In this document: positions 46,510 through 56,935 of the stretch, piece after piece | How the letters are laid out: the number at the start of each line of letters is the position of its first letter | Position numbering within the stretch: position 1 is the stretch's first letter | Source of the DNA: Undaria pinnatifida | Lineage: Eukaryota > Sar > Phaeophyceae > Laminariales > Alariaceae | Assembly: GCA_012845835.1 (NCBI GenBank) | Contig: JABAKD010000013.1 | Location: 14,625,016-14,689,015 of the forward strand | DNA: 64,000 nucleotides | Reading direction: 5' to 3' | Translations under genes and position numbers: made by a program | Notes under the pieces: generated by a model | Told to the model about the DNA's origin: nothing | The model's database searches: none | What the model saw: only the letters and a program-made list of their open reading frames with translations

Positions 46510-47583
46510 GGACAACACGGGAGAAAGGAAGGATGAGGTTGCACGCTTGGTCGAAACTCTTGCGTTTGGGTCGGTTGGGCAGAGTACTCAGAAGAACTAC
46601 TTTGAAAGTGGAGCACCTGGGTAAAAGAGAGGAAAGCGCACTGCGAAGGGTTAAGGTTGAGTGCTCTTGACGACCCCCATAACTTGCTGAATGACCTGCT
46701 TGAATTCATGGCCTCTCGTTGCTTCGTGCATAATAATCAGCAGTCCACTGTCAGAGGTTACTTAGCGGCGATCAACGTTATCCACAAGATGTTTGCAGGA
46801 TGCGAACTACCGACGTCGCATTGCATGATCTTGGCAGTGGGAAAGGGAACAGATCGAGTGCGCGGTATGTCGAACAAGAAGGCGTGGGTCAGATTGCCGC
46901 TGACGCGGGCTGTGCTTTCGCAAGGGCAACGCGTAGTAGCAAGTATGGTAGACGGAGGATATTTGATGGGGCTTGGATTCGCGGTGTCTTACTTTCTCTT
47001 ATGCAGAGCGTCAGAGTTGTGGGCATACGCGGACGGTAAGGTCCACCCTGAGTTTTGTCTAACGCGGAACAGCCTCACTTTCCTTCGTGAAGGAATACAG
47101 GTGGCAATCGAGAACAGATCGGCCGCCTCGGCAGTGAAGGTACATTTTTGGGCGTCGAAGAGTGACCGAATGGGAGTAGGGTGCACCATCTCGCGAACTC
47201 GGCTCGCTACCACGAAGGAGACGGGGGGCGCGTTAATGGGAGCCTTCAAAGCTGTGGTTGGATTGCTCGACGTACACCCTCAGCTGCCAAGGGAGGCGCC
47301 GCTGATGATCAGGGGCACGTCGTTCGAATGGAGAGTCTTTAATAGGCCGGAAGCGGTCGTGGCGTTGAGGTTGATGGTAGGAAGCAGTGGTAGAGACCCT
47401 ATGCAGTTCGCACTGCATTCGGGAAAAATCGGGGAGGGCACCCAGTTAGCTGCGCAGGGCCTCTCTGAGCTGCAAATCTAACGTGCAGAAAGGTGGGAGT
47501 CTCGGGCTTTCATGACGTACGTGTGGGAGGCAGGGGAGGGAGCAGACGCGGTTTCCAACTCTCTCGCAAAATGCGTAGTATAA
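46510..47583 (+). pseudogene. Tyrosine recombinase with premature stop before the catalytic Tyr
   Basis: The main frame 46,657-47,481 holds an N-terminal core-binding part (STVRGYLAAINVIHKMFAG) and the catalytic domain, with the first Arg in CRASELW (about residue 117). The usual H-x-x-R appears as HSGK, so the second Arg is Lys here. A TAA at 47,479-47,481 ends the frame. The same frame then continues to 47,583 with ERWESRAFMTYV, which holds the Trp/His position and the nucleophilic Tyr. An earlier N-terminal piece with GQSTQKNYFESGAPG lies upstream (about 46,520-46,600) in another frame. The enzyme would insert a circular cDNA at target sites. As sequenced it lacks its nucleophile. Confidence 0.75.
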
Positions 47584-47610
47584 TATGTGTGTCAGGCTGG
47601 CCTTATGGTG

Positions 47611-47734
47611 TGAGTGTAAGATAGCCCCGTTGTAAAATAGAACGGGCCCAATCAGTGCGGGATAGCCTGATATAAGATGTGGAGGGGGGGGTTGTAAAGA
47701 GGTCGAAGGGGGGATAAGAACGGGGCAGCCTAGG
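47611..47734 (+). repeat. Split direct repeat B1
   Basis: It starts TGAGTGTAAGATAGCCCCG and ends GGGGCAGCCTAGG. It matches B2 at 48,145-48,267. Confidence 0.9.
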
Positions 47735-47849
47735 TTCTGGCCGCTTGTATCATAGTTGGGTTTTATATAGCCTTTTATACGATATGGTGGTAGTCCTCGC
47801 AGGTGTTTACACGTGAAAAATTAATCCAGAATTCTTGAGCCATACCAAA

Positions 47850-48065
47850 CTGTAACCTTCCGCCAGGAGTATGGAGTTTGGTGGAGGCGTTTTGGAATTC
47901 GGAAATAAGCGGGGATGCTAGACAGACGAGAGGATAGCCCATGGACAGAGCGTCTAGCCACGAAACCACCCGCTGCCTTGGTCATAGACCGTCATCGTGG
48001 TAGCACCGGTGTGACCTCGTAGCACAGGGGCCGACAGCGTGCCTATCACAGTTGATCGACTTTCC
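47850..48065 (+). repeat. Split direct repeat A2
   Basis: It starts CTGTAACCTTCCGCCAGGAG and matches A1 with scattered substitutions. Confidence 0.9.
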
Positions 48066-48144
48066 CACCCGCCCGCCCTGTCGCTCAAGAGAGGGGGAGA
48101 ATAAGGTTGCAACAAGTCAGTGCAATTGTTAGGTTGTGTGAGAG

Positions 48145-48267
48145 TGAGTGTAACATAGCCCCGCTGTAAAATGGAGCGGGCCCAATCAGTGCGGGTTAGC
48201 CTGATGTAAGATGAGGGGGAAGGGTTGTAAAGAGGTAGAAGGGGGGATAAGAACGGGGCAGCCTAGG
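48145..48267 (+). repeat. Split direct repeat B2
   Basis: It starts TGAGTGTAACATAGCCCCG and matches B1; it marks the right end of the tyrosine-recombinase element. Confidence 0.9.
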
Positions 48268-48601
48268 CGGCATGCCCGTAGTGTTTTAGGTGGAGTGATG
48301 AGCGGTAGTAAAAATGAAGTGCGCTGATCGATAACCTATTCCTGACCGTCCGTATACTAAACAATTTTCGGGCCGCGTCTCCTCTGTATCAGATGTGTGC
48401 GGAATTTTATTTGTCGTTTTCAAGCAAGCGGTTGCGTTGACATATACTACCTGGCTTGATGTAAAGCAAAGAAATACCACTCAGCGATCATCTACTACAC
48501 GCTAGGGCATGTTTTCATGAGCACCACTAACAAGAGCACCAGACATGGACGCGACATCTACAGGACCACAACATCTTCGACGACAGTGGGGAGAAAACAG
48601 G
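48268..48601. other. Intergenic, nothing recognised
   Basis: Short frames only. Confidence 0.4.
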
Positions 48602-49230
48602 GCGTATAATCGTACACTAGATAATGACAATGTGAAAAAGAAGTACAGACAGTTATGTTAACACTGCGATAGACCACACTACCAACCTACTACGCAGGGT
48701 ATTTCGTGCCTCCGGCCGTTTGCATGATCGCCTGACAACCTCTACCAAACGCAGTAGCACATGCCTAACAAAGTAAAGTCACCCTCGCGTTCAATATTGG
48801 TGACATCGCATGCCCATGTCAACTTGCTTGGTGTATTTGTAAGATGTATCTCTGTCTTCAAGTTGGCGACCTCAGAGCCCCACATCGGCACGGCAAAAAT
48901 TATAGGCGTAAAATCGTATATGTGAGACAATAATAATGTGAAAAGGAGGTACAGACAGATATGTTAAAATTGCGGTAAACCGTACTACCAACTTATTACG
49001 TAAGGTACTTCGTACATACCGTCTGCATGATCGCTTCCCAACCTATGCCAAGCGAAGTATGACTAACGAAGTAACGTAATTGAGCGCGTGGACACTAAGC
49101 GTTGATTTCAAAACACTAACGATTCGCATTTCTCCCTTTCGTTCACAATGGCTGTGACATTGCATGCCCACACCACCTCGCCTGTTGTATTTGGCAATAT
49201 GTATCTCTTTCTTATAATTAGCGATGTCAG
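48602..49230. repeat. Diverged tandem duplication, units of about 280-325 bp
   Basis: Positions 48,602-48,882 and 48,906-49,230 share, in order, ATAATCGTA/AAAATCGTA, AATGTGAAAA, GTACAGACAG, GCATGATCGC, ACATCGCATGCCCA/ACATTGCATGCCCA and GTATCTCT. The second unit is longer by an internal insertion. No coding frame is shared. Confidence 0.75.
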
Positions 49231-49379
49231 AATATAATGGTATCTCATCTACATGATTGTACCTATCGATTGAAGTATTCTATCTTTCGATCCATGTACA
49301 ATAACAAATTATGAAGCTTTTAACACGTTGTTTACTACACCTAAGAACTGGGTTGCACACTACATGTAACATCAAACAT
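49231..49379. other. Nothing recognised
   Basis: AT-rich sequence without evident features. Confidence 0.35.
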
Positions 49380-49880
49380 TCTAGAAAAATAAACATTACC
49401 AGGCGGGTGATATAAAGAGGTGTCTTCTTGCTACAACCGTCACATTCGTCCCCTTTAAGGGTTTATAGTTTCCGCGCACATATTGAAATGCCCCCCCCCC
49501 CCCCCCCCCCCGATCCCTCTTGTTCAAACGCCCCACCTGAAATCAAAATCTACCAGACAGAGTAGTGAACACTACCAGCCAGCTGATATCATCTCATTAT
49601 CCATCTGGCCGCCCATGCCGTAGCTCCAACTCATCTCCGCCCTCCGCCCCCTCCCCCCCTTTTGTTGCCCGCCCAGTTCGTTCAAACGCCCCACTTACAA
49701 TCGAAATCGGCCAGAGTAATAAACACTTCTAAGCAATTGATATCACGTCATTATCTTTCTAGCCATCCATGACGTAGCTTTCATTCATCCCCCCTCCCTC
49801 CCTCCAACGCCCCCTCCTTCCCCACACCCCGTACGATCGCCTAGACCCAGCACCGCGCGTATAGCAAGCCCCTGCATATA
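49380..49880 (+). repeat. P-repeat family block, forward, C-run rich
   Basis: It contains CACATTCGTCCCCTTTAAGG, GGTTTATAGTTTCCGCGCAC, a C run, and two copies of the AATCAAAATC...GATATCATCTCATTATC part seen at 24,450-24,850. The CGCCTAGACCCAGCACCGCG word near 49,838 also recurs at about 13,182, 24,621 and 24,909. Confidence 0.7.
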
Positions 49881-49993
49881 TGATTAATGTTGAGATACGG
49901 CCTCGAAAGGCCTGTAGGTATCCAAATTTGAGATCATTTGGATGGGTTTCGTATGATAAGGTTGGCGGTTTATATTCGGGGAAGTTAGGAATT

Positions 49994-50019
49994 AGATCGG
50001 AGGCGCGCGCCTCCGATCT
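49994..50019. repeat. Perfect 26-bp palindrome
   Basis: AGATCGGAGGCGC is followed directly by its exact reverse complement. It lies just right of the P-repeat block; function is unknown. Confidence 0.9.
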
Positions 50020-50346
50020 CAGAAGCTATCCCGGGCTCTGGTGGAAACGAATAAAGCTACATATCTACGAAGGAACGAAAGTGAGTACTCTCCGAGGACC
50101 TGCTCAATTGGCAGACCTGCAGGGGACACTCTGTGTCCCCCACCTTTAATTTAACATGTGGCGTCGACGAGCTTGATATGCTATTGTGGCAGCGTTCCTT
50201 CAATCTCTCCATTTTTTTTTCGTTGCGATTTTGCTTTTGCTTTCCATCGAGCCCACAACCCCTGTTCCTTCTCGGGCGGCTTCCCAATGGAGGGAGCGCC
50301 CTTCCTCCTACAACGGCGATCACATCAGCAGTGAGATGGCAGGAGC
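50020..50346. other. No supported gene
   Basis: A frame starting at 50,186 has a hydrophobic N-terminus but continues into the following tandem duplication; see rejected items. Confidence 0.4.
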
Positions 50347-50560
50347 CCCTCCTGTTGGTCGCCGGGCACGTACCACACGGACGACAACTTCCAAGTACGT
50401 GTGGACGACACTGCTCTGCGGAGCACACTCCTCGTCTCGAATTTTGGTCCCTCCTGTTGGTTGCTCGGCACGCACCACACAGAGGACACCTTCCGAGTAC
50501 GTGCGGACGACAATGCTCTTCGGACCACACTCCTCGTCCCGACCTTTGGTCGCATCAGTT
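50347..50560. repeat. Two tandem units of about 107 bp
   Basis: Units begin CCTCCTGTTGGTCGCCGGGC and CCTCCTGTTGGTTGCTCGGC and end with CACTCCTCGTC and ATTTTGGTC/CTTTGGTC. Reading frames on both strands stay open across it. Confidence 0.85.
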
Positions 50561-51962
50561 CACCGCCAGCTGGTCATAGACTACTCCGTAGTGAAACTGC
50601 CCGAGCCCCACCCATTAGACTTGTTTGCTCCGCGCTCTGCAAGCATGTTGCACAGCACATCTCCGCGAGTTGCCAGCACAAGCCCCAAGATCGGCCATCG
50701 ACTCGTACTTTTTTTTGGCGCTTTGGGGCTCGGAGGCATATGCACGACACGCGACGGACAAGCATGCTGGAATCAACCCTTCGAATGACCTTCGACGGGG
50801 ACTTAGCTTGCTGAGAGAGCCCATCGACCAGCATACACCTTTGCTGTCGGAGCCAGACCGCCCTTCGCGGGACTCCCTTGGACTACGGGCACCGTGCTCT
50901 AGGAGCTCATGTCGGGGCTCCTTCCTTGTGATCCTACCTGGGAAGGAACAGACGGTGCTCGTGGAATGTTTGGGCTTTTTCGTTTGGCGAATTTTCCAGC
51001 ACACGCGTTATCGTATGAGTTTCAGTACATACGTCGATCCGTCTTGTGCGTCGAACAAACAGTTGCTCCCTTTCTGCCGAAATTAGTACAAGCTACTAAT
51101 TTGACGCACCTCGGACCCCTCTCCGATCTTTCTCGATCAACAACGTTCCACTACTGCTGTGCGTCGCGTAGCTTCAACCACCATCATTTTTGCAGAGGTG
51201 CCAACTACAGTGCAGCACAATGGGCTCGCTGTCAATGCTTGCCATATACCGCCGGATTCTCTGCTGTAGAAGTCACTGTACAGCAGCCAAGCCGCCTACT
51301 TTGCTCCTGCCCATCCACCACATAGCTCGACCCTTCACTGCCCCAGCGTCCACAGTTACAGCACCGCAGCTCTGACACCCTCCACTGCTGTGCGAGTGCT
51401 CCTTGCAAGTTCGATTCGAGAGGTTTTCTTTTCGTCCTGCCCCCCCCCGTGACTAGAACTTGAATCTAGTGAACGCTGAAACTCTGTGCTGGCTTTTTTG
51501 GGCGAGGCTGTTGGTGTGTGCGATGCCCTATATTCTACCATTCATGGGTACACGGGGACTATAATACCACTTTCTGTGTATGCACAGCTGTGACAGTGCG
51601 GCACTCTGCACTGCTGTCAACGTAACTGTCCCTTTATCGGTGGGAGTGGGTACGGATTTGTTTTTCAGTTGTCCGGGCGTCAGGCCGTCTTCCTCTTGGT
51701 ACATATGCTGCCCTCCACGATATTGCTAGGGTCTACGCTGGAAATGTTTTTCTTCTTCTTCTCTGCACATGTTCGGACAGCTACTGCCCGTTACAGAGCG
51801 CTTACTACACAGTTCGCGGAGATACTGCGCTTCACAGCTTTTACTAGCGCAGTGGAGATCAGCCCGTTTGATACGGTACCTTTGGGGGCAAACAGCCTTT
51901 CTATTCGACTGTGGGCGTGCACATTTTTCTACAGCTGGTGTTGGTACTACACTATCCATCTT
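50561..51962. other. Region upstream of the Ty3 element; LTR not identified
   Basis: A left LTR of the Ty3/gypsy element would be expected between here and 52,900, but no matching right copy lies in the window to define it. No gene is recognised. Confidence 0.35.
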
Positions 51963-52480
51963 GGTGCGATGAGTGTCAGCGTGTTGGGTGACCTTTCACT
52001 GTGCTGCCCCCCTACACTACACCTAGGGTAAATGCTGCCTGTTGTGGTGCGACGAGTGTCAGCGTGTTGGGTGACCCTTCACTGTGCTTCCACCCCTACA
52101 CTACACCTAGGTTAAATGCTGCCTGTTTTGGTGCGATGAGTGTCAGCGTGTTGGGCGACGCTTCACTATGCTTCCACCCCTACACTACACCTAGGTTAAA
52201 CGCTGCCTGTTTTGGTGCGATGAGTGTCAGCGTGTTGGGTGACCTTTCACTGTGCTTCCACCCCTACACTACACCTAGGTTAAATGCTGCCTGTTTTGGT
52301 GCGATGAGTGTCGGCGTGTTGGGCGACCCTTCACTGTGCTACCCCCTACGCTACACCTAGGTTAAACGCTGCCTGTTTTGGTGCGATGAGCGTGGGCGTG
52401 TTGGGCGAACCTTTATTGTGATAACCCCTACACTGCACCTAGGGTAAATGTTGCCTGTTTTGGTACGATGAGCGCGGGCG
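51963..52480. repeat. 84-bp minisatellite, about 6 units
   Basis: Units start at about 51,963, 52,046, 52,130, 52,214, 52,298, 52,380 and 52,462, each with GGTGCGATGAGTGTCAGCG and ACTACACCTAGGTTAAATGC. The 84-bp period keeps the frame of 52,001-52,360 open with a 28-residue repeat. It lies about 500 bp before the gag-like frame. Confidence 0.9.
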
Positions 52481-52945
52481 TTTGGGGCGACGCTTTCCTG
52501 TGCTACCCCCCCCGCCTAGGTTGAATGATGCCTGTTTAAGTGCGATGGCTGCAGACGTACCTTTACTGTGTTGTACCCCCTGCACTGCGGTTAGGGTCAG
52601 TGCTGCCCAGTTTTGGCTGCTTTTACTGCGGTTCGTGCGGGCGTTACCCATATACCCTACGGTCAGACTGGGCGCTGCTCTTTCGTTGCGGTTTTGATGG
52701 TTGGTACCTTTTTACTGCTGTACTCCTTTTATACGGCTAGTTGGCGTGGCTGCTACCATGACTGATGCTGGACGGAGTCGAGGCCCATGTTTTGCTGTTT
52801 GCTGAAACACAGATATATTGCTACTTACAGCAGGGACATCACAACATTATATCTGCCTCCATAGCTTCTTTACGCGTCGTTCCCATCCCGCCACCTTCCC
52901 CCACACCCCCTCCTTCGGCTGCCCTCCATACAGACAACAAGCAAC
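52481..52945. other. Leader of the Ty3 element, no gene
   Basis: A diverged end of the 84-bp array runs to about 52,560. A primer-binding site could not be assigned. Confidence 0.35.
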
Positions 52946-55063
52946 ATGTCTACCAGTGAGGAAGCGGGCTACTCGGGGCAGGCTGAGGTCTTCCACGCAC
53001 CCCAACCTGGTTGCCCACGAGACAGGGAGAGCTCGCTCGATATGCCGCGACTCGAGACGGGGGAACCACCGATGGTGGGTTCCGGTGACGAGACAGAAGA
53101 CGGAGCATCATACCTCCACCCGTTCCAACCAGCCAAGAGGGTCGATTCGCCGGTTCGCGCTGAGAAGAAGACGGACCAACCCCCACCGGACTCGGGGGCG
53201 TCTCGACGCCAGCTCTCGCCAGCCCCGGGGGAGCGCCACCAGCTCCCCCCCCCCGCGCTCGACAGGGCACCACCGCCGCCACCTGGGCTCTCCGCGCTCG
53301 ACAGAGCGCCACCCCCAGAGCTCCCGGAACCGGGGCGCTCATGCCGCCCCCTTGGACTTGGCATACGCGGCGGCGCGGGCCCAGCGGGCGCTCGACCACG
53401 CCAACCAGACGATAGCACGCCGACGTCGGTTTGACGAAGATATCGAGCAGGCGAAGACCGCTGCGCGGGAAGCGTCCCTGGTAGCGAAGAGGGCGCAACA
53501 AGCCCTCGCCCAATCAGTTGCGGCGGCTGCGGCGGGAGCTACCGCGGCCCCCTTGCCTTCGTCGCACCCGCAGGGTGTCGCATCCCAGCGACCTCGACCC
53601 GGGAACGACGCCTTCTTCAAGGGCATCGTCGCGTGCATGGTGTCTGCACCGGGGGTAGTCATCCCCTCATCGTTGGCGACCGCGGTGGTGGAAACGGCCT
53701 GCGCCCTCCTCCCGTCAAAGAGGCCGGCGTCACGGCAAGCGGACGTCCTCAGTGGAAGCGGCCTGGGCTCGCGTGCATTGTACGCTCTATGATAGACAGA
53801 CGAGAGCCGCCCCGACCCTTGCCCTCGTCAATGCACTGCTAATAGCCCACGACGAGGACCCCGACCCTGTCTTTTGGCCGAACCCCGGAGGAAGCGTTGG
53901 CAGAACGAAACCGGGGAAAATGTCGCGACCGCGGGGACCGCAACCGTGGGGTGGCGGCAAAAATGGTGGGGGTGGCGACCACCACCACCGCCGCGGGGTG
54001 ACAGCACATCGGGTGCTGGTGTGCTTGAGGGCGCCGCCGAGGGGGTAACTTTGGTCCAACAACCGGGACAGTTGGCCGCAGCTCTGGCGGAGGCAACGGA
54101 GGGCGGAGAAATGGCGCGAGAGGACGTTCAGCGTGGGACGGCTCGTCAACCTCCTCCCGCCCGTCTTCGTCCTCGAGCACGGACCACAGCGAGGTGGTCG
54201 TGGTAGGAGACAAAAGTGTCTAGAGCCATGGCAGAAGGAACATCTGGGCCTGAGGCTTTCACCCTCCTGTTGCGTCTGCTGATCACGCACTTCGAATGGG
54301 TTGACACGGAGGAGGGCTACACTAAGTTGCAAACTTTTGGAATGTGTAACGGCATGCCTTTTTCTGATTTCAGTGGGGAGTTTCGCGTACTTATGCCGAC
54401 CGCTAACGGGAAGTGAGCGTGTCTTGTCTCCGGGGACGGATGTGGTGTTGGAGGTGGTTCGGGTGGCGGCGAATGAGCAATTTCCGGCTCTCCTGCCTGC
54501 GTTGTACCCTGGTTCGAAGACAATTGACCCGCGGCCATACGCCTCGTTGGATGCTATGTGGCGGGCTTTTAGTGACTACGCGCATAATGAGACACCTGCC
54601 GTCAACGACGAAACATTTTTTTCCTCTCCCTGTTTCTTTGACGGGAGCGCGGTCATGCGCCCTGTCGGGGCCCCGGCCCGCCGATCATGGGCGCGGCCAC
54701 GGCCGAGTGCCGTCCCAGTCGCTTTCGTGGCAGACGGGATCGAGCCATCATTCAACTGCCATGCCCATCGATGATTCATCTGACCCTTGGCTTGACCACA
54801 CATCGAACTGCTGGCCACTGGAAGAGCATCATTATGCAGAAGTTTTCGCCGTTAAGGCCCCGGTTAAGACAGACGACCCTCCCCTTTGGAGCGGCCTCCT
54901 TTCACCTCGCGCTGATGCCCTCCGAGAAAACCGGGGGCTTTGCCTCAACTGCCACGAAGACAACCATTCCTTCAAGCATTGTAGGCATCGTTTCATTACT
55001 GCGAGTGGCTGCTTGAACCCTGAACTTGGCCAACTTGGCGACGATGACGCACATCGACGTTGA
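52946..55063 (+). pseudogene. Gag of the Ty3 element, frame-broken
   Basis: Pieces in successive frames are: 52,946-53,434 (acidic, Pro-rich, start ATG preceded by CAAC), about 53,330-53,792 (Ala-rich helical, ALDHANQTIARRRRFDEDI), a Ser-rich piece near 54,170, a capsid-like part 54,216-54,416 (TEEGYTKLQTFGMCNGMPF) continued from about 54,400 to 54,774 (DVVLEVVRVAANEQFPALL, then PYASLDAMWRAFSDY), and 54,775-55,063 with a zinc knuckle CLNCHEDNHSFKHC (CX2CX4HX4C). At least four frame changes break it. The knuckle and position before Pol identify it as Gag. Confidence 0.7.
54949..54990 (+). other. CCHC zinc knuckle of Gag
   Basis: The motif C-X2-C-X4-H-X4-C lies in the frame ending at 55,063 and is the hallmark of retroelement nucleocapsid domains binding element RNA. 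Confidence 0.85.
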
Positions 55064-56379
55064 CAAACACGCATGGTCTGCTACCGCCGAGACGACAAAT
55101 CTTCTCGCCCGAGCAACCACAAGAAAAAATCGTCGCCATCTTTCAGGATCAGGGCCAGGTAAATTGTCACAACGATACCACATACACGTCGGATCACCAT
55201 GGGCTCGCCCTCCTCTTCTGCCCCCGCTCCTGCTCCTCGAATGCGCTTTGGAACCACCCACAACCCGGGCGAAAATAAATTTGGGCGCCAACCTGGCACA
55301 TTCCGTAACGGCAATCGACAGCTCGACGGCGGTACGGCACCGTCGACAACACTGTCGGGGGGTACCTATTTTGGTTTCAGAAGATGCTCGTGTTCTGTTG
55401 CTAGCCAGTCCAGTAACGCAGCACAGATTGCCTCTGTCGAGAGCCCACGGGTTCCTACGCCGTCTGCGGACGATTCTCACGGCGTAGTACCGGCGGCGGG
55501 AACTAGCGCTTCAAGCGTGGTTTCCTCCAGCCAGGTAATTTGTTTTCTTTTCTTTCTTTCTTTTTTCACGGCGAGAACGCGCGCTTTCAGCGACGTTCCC
55601 CTCGGTCATGGTCTGAGTTCGGCAACGGGAACCGCGCTTCCGGCGCCGTACCCCTCAGCCGCGGCATAAACTCAGCAATGGGGGTACGCGCTCCAAACGT
55701 CGCCCCCATCAAACATGGCACGGGAGCCTGCGCTTTCCCCCCCCCAAGGCACGCGCCGCGCAACAATATAGCTGCGGCGACGGCGCGTCGCCTTTTTACG
55801 CGCATGTGTTCTTCCCCCCCTCTCCCTGACCAGGCGGTGGCGGTCGGTTTGAGGTGTGGGACGGTCGACCCTCGAAACACTTTTTCTGACCACGAGGTGG
55901 CGGTCGATTTGAGGTGTGGGAAGGCCAACACTAAAACACCGAGATATTTCGCGAGGCTCAATCCGGTGTTTGCTCGCGATGACAGCGGGTGCTCTGTCCT
56001 TTTTTCCATCAAGGAGGAGTCGACAAGATTATCTACCTCGTCTCCCTTCTTCAAGAGACATAACGGAAGAGAGCTTCCTCGGGTAAAGATATTATTGCCT
56101 TGCCCGAGCCCCGCTCCAGAAGACGCCCACAGGGTCTACGGACCCTGCTTCGTCTTTTAACACGCTAACCCACGTGTTTCAGGCTACGTCTGCCCCAGTG
56201 GCACAGGAAGAGGATCCGACACTGCGCGACGGGCCAGTGGTGACTCCACGGCCTCCAGCCTGATCAGCTGGACGCTATTACCGTAAAATTACGGAAGAAT
56301 CGCGCCTCTCGTCAAGCAGAAACAGCTCAGAGCCCCTGCCCCTTCGGGCGCAGCTAGAGCAGTTTTCTTGCGATTATAC
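55064..56379 (+). other. Gag-Pol linker with possible intron
   Basis: A Ser/Ala/Pro-rich frame (about 55,199-55,534) ends at CCAG followed by GTAATTTG. A pyrimidine-rich CGTGTTTCAG acceptor lies at 56,173-56,182, and joining 55,534 to 56,183 keeps an open frame (SSVVSSSQ then ATSAPVAQEED). This could be a 648-bp intron or a small insertion. It also contains a local near-duplication with GGTGGCGGTCG(G/A)TTTGAGGTGTGGGA (55,845-55,925). Confidence 0.35.
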
Positions 56380-56935
56380 GCCAAAAAGCGAAGAGGCCAC
56401 GACGCGAGAAACCGTGGGTTCGGACTCGCGTCGTGCTCCCGAGGCCTGGTGGTCCTGAGGGGGACACTACAGGCCCAAAGAGCCGAGGACTGGTGTTCCC
56501 AGAGGGGGACATTGCAGACATAAATGCCCAACGAGGCTACCGACGGGTTGGCACCGTCGGTGTTGGACTCGTTTTCGGGTGCAATGAGGGCGGCTTCTTA
56601 CGAGTTTCCGCCAGCGAGTGAGGAGGACCCGAGGCGAGAAACCCCAGGTTTGGACTCGCATGTTGCTCCCGAGGCCTGGTGCTCCCGCAAGGGGACATTA
56701 CAGGCCCAAATAGCCGAGGACTGGTGTTCCCAGAAGGGGACATTGCAGACCCACAAATGTCCAACGAGGCTACCGACGGGTTGGCACCATCGGTTTTTGC
56801 CATTTTTCGGGCGCAGTTAGAGCGGATTCTCGCGCTTTTCCGCCAACGAACGAAGAAAGACCTGAGGCGAAATACCACGGGTTCGGATTTGCGTCGTGCT
56901 CCCGAGGCCTGGTGTTCCCGGACGGGGACATTGCA
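56380..56935 (+). repeat. Tandem repeat, units of about 230 bp, within the Pol leader
   Basis: Units at about 56,440-56,670 and 56,671-56,900, with partial units on each side, share CCGAGGCCTGGTG, GGGGACATTACAGGCCCAAA, GCCGAGGACTGGTGTTCCC and CGAGGCTACCGACGGGTTGG. In one frame they encode GLVFPEGDIAD-type peptides leading toward the NADAR frame. Unit changes put the copies in different frames. Confidence 0.8.

Larger units (their letters stand above)
41486..48267 (+). mobile_element. DIRS-order (PAT/Ngaro-like) tyrosine-recombinase retrotransposon
   Basis: The element of about 6.8 kb has split direct repeats: A1 (41,486-41,701), internal genes, B1 (47,611-47,734), A2 (47,850-48,065) and B2 (48,145-48,267). 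A1 matches A2 and B1 matches B2. Between A1 and B1 lie a gag-like region with a CCCH zinc finger, a DIRS-type reverse transcriptase-RNase H and a tyrosine recombinase. This A1-ORFs-B1-A2-B2 plan is that of PAT and Ngaro elements, which integrate through a circular intermediate without an integrase. I saw no methyltransferase domain. All genes are broken by frameshifts or stops, so the copy is inactive as sequenced. Confidence 0.85.

Noticed and set aside
50186..50788. 200-codon frame with a signal-peptide-like N-terminus
   Set aside because: It spans a 107-bp tandem duplication that is open in several frames on both strands, and it has no recognised domain. Not excluded, but unsupported.
51963..52480. 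Regularly spaced repeats resembling a CRISPR array
   Set aside because: Units are contiguous with no unique spacers, and the genome is eukaryotic; it is a minisatellite.
53787..54332. 181-codon minus-strand frame
   Set aside because: Antisense to the Ty3 gag region with no domain of its own.
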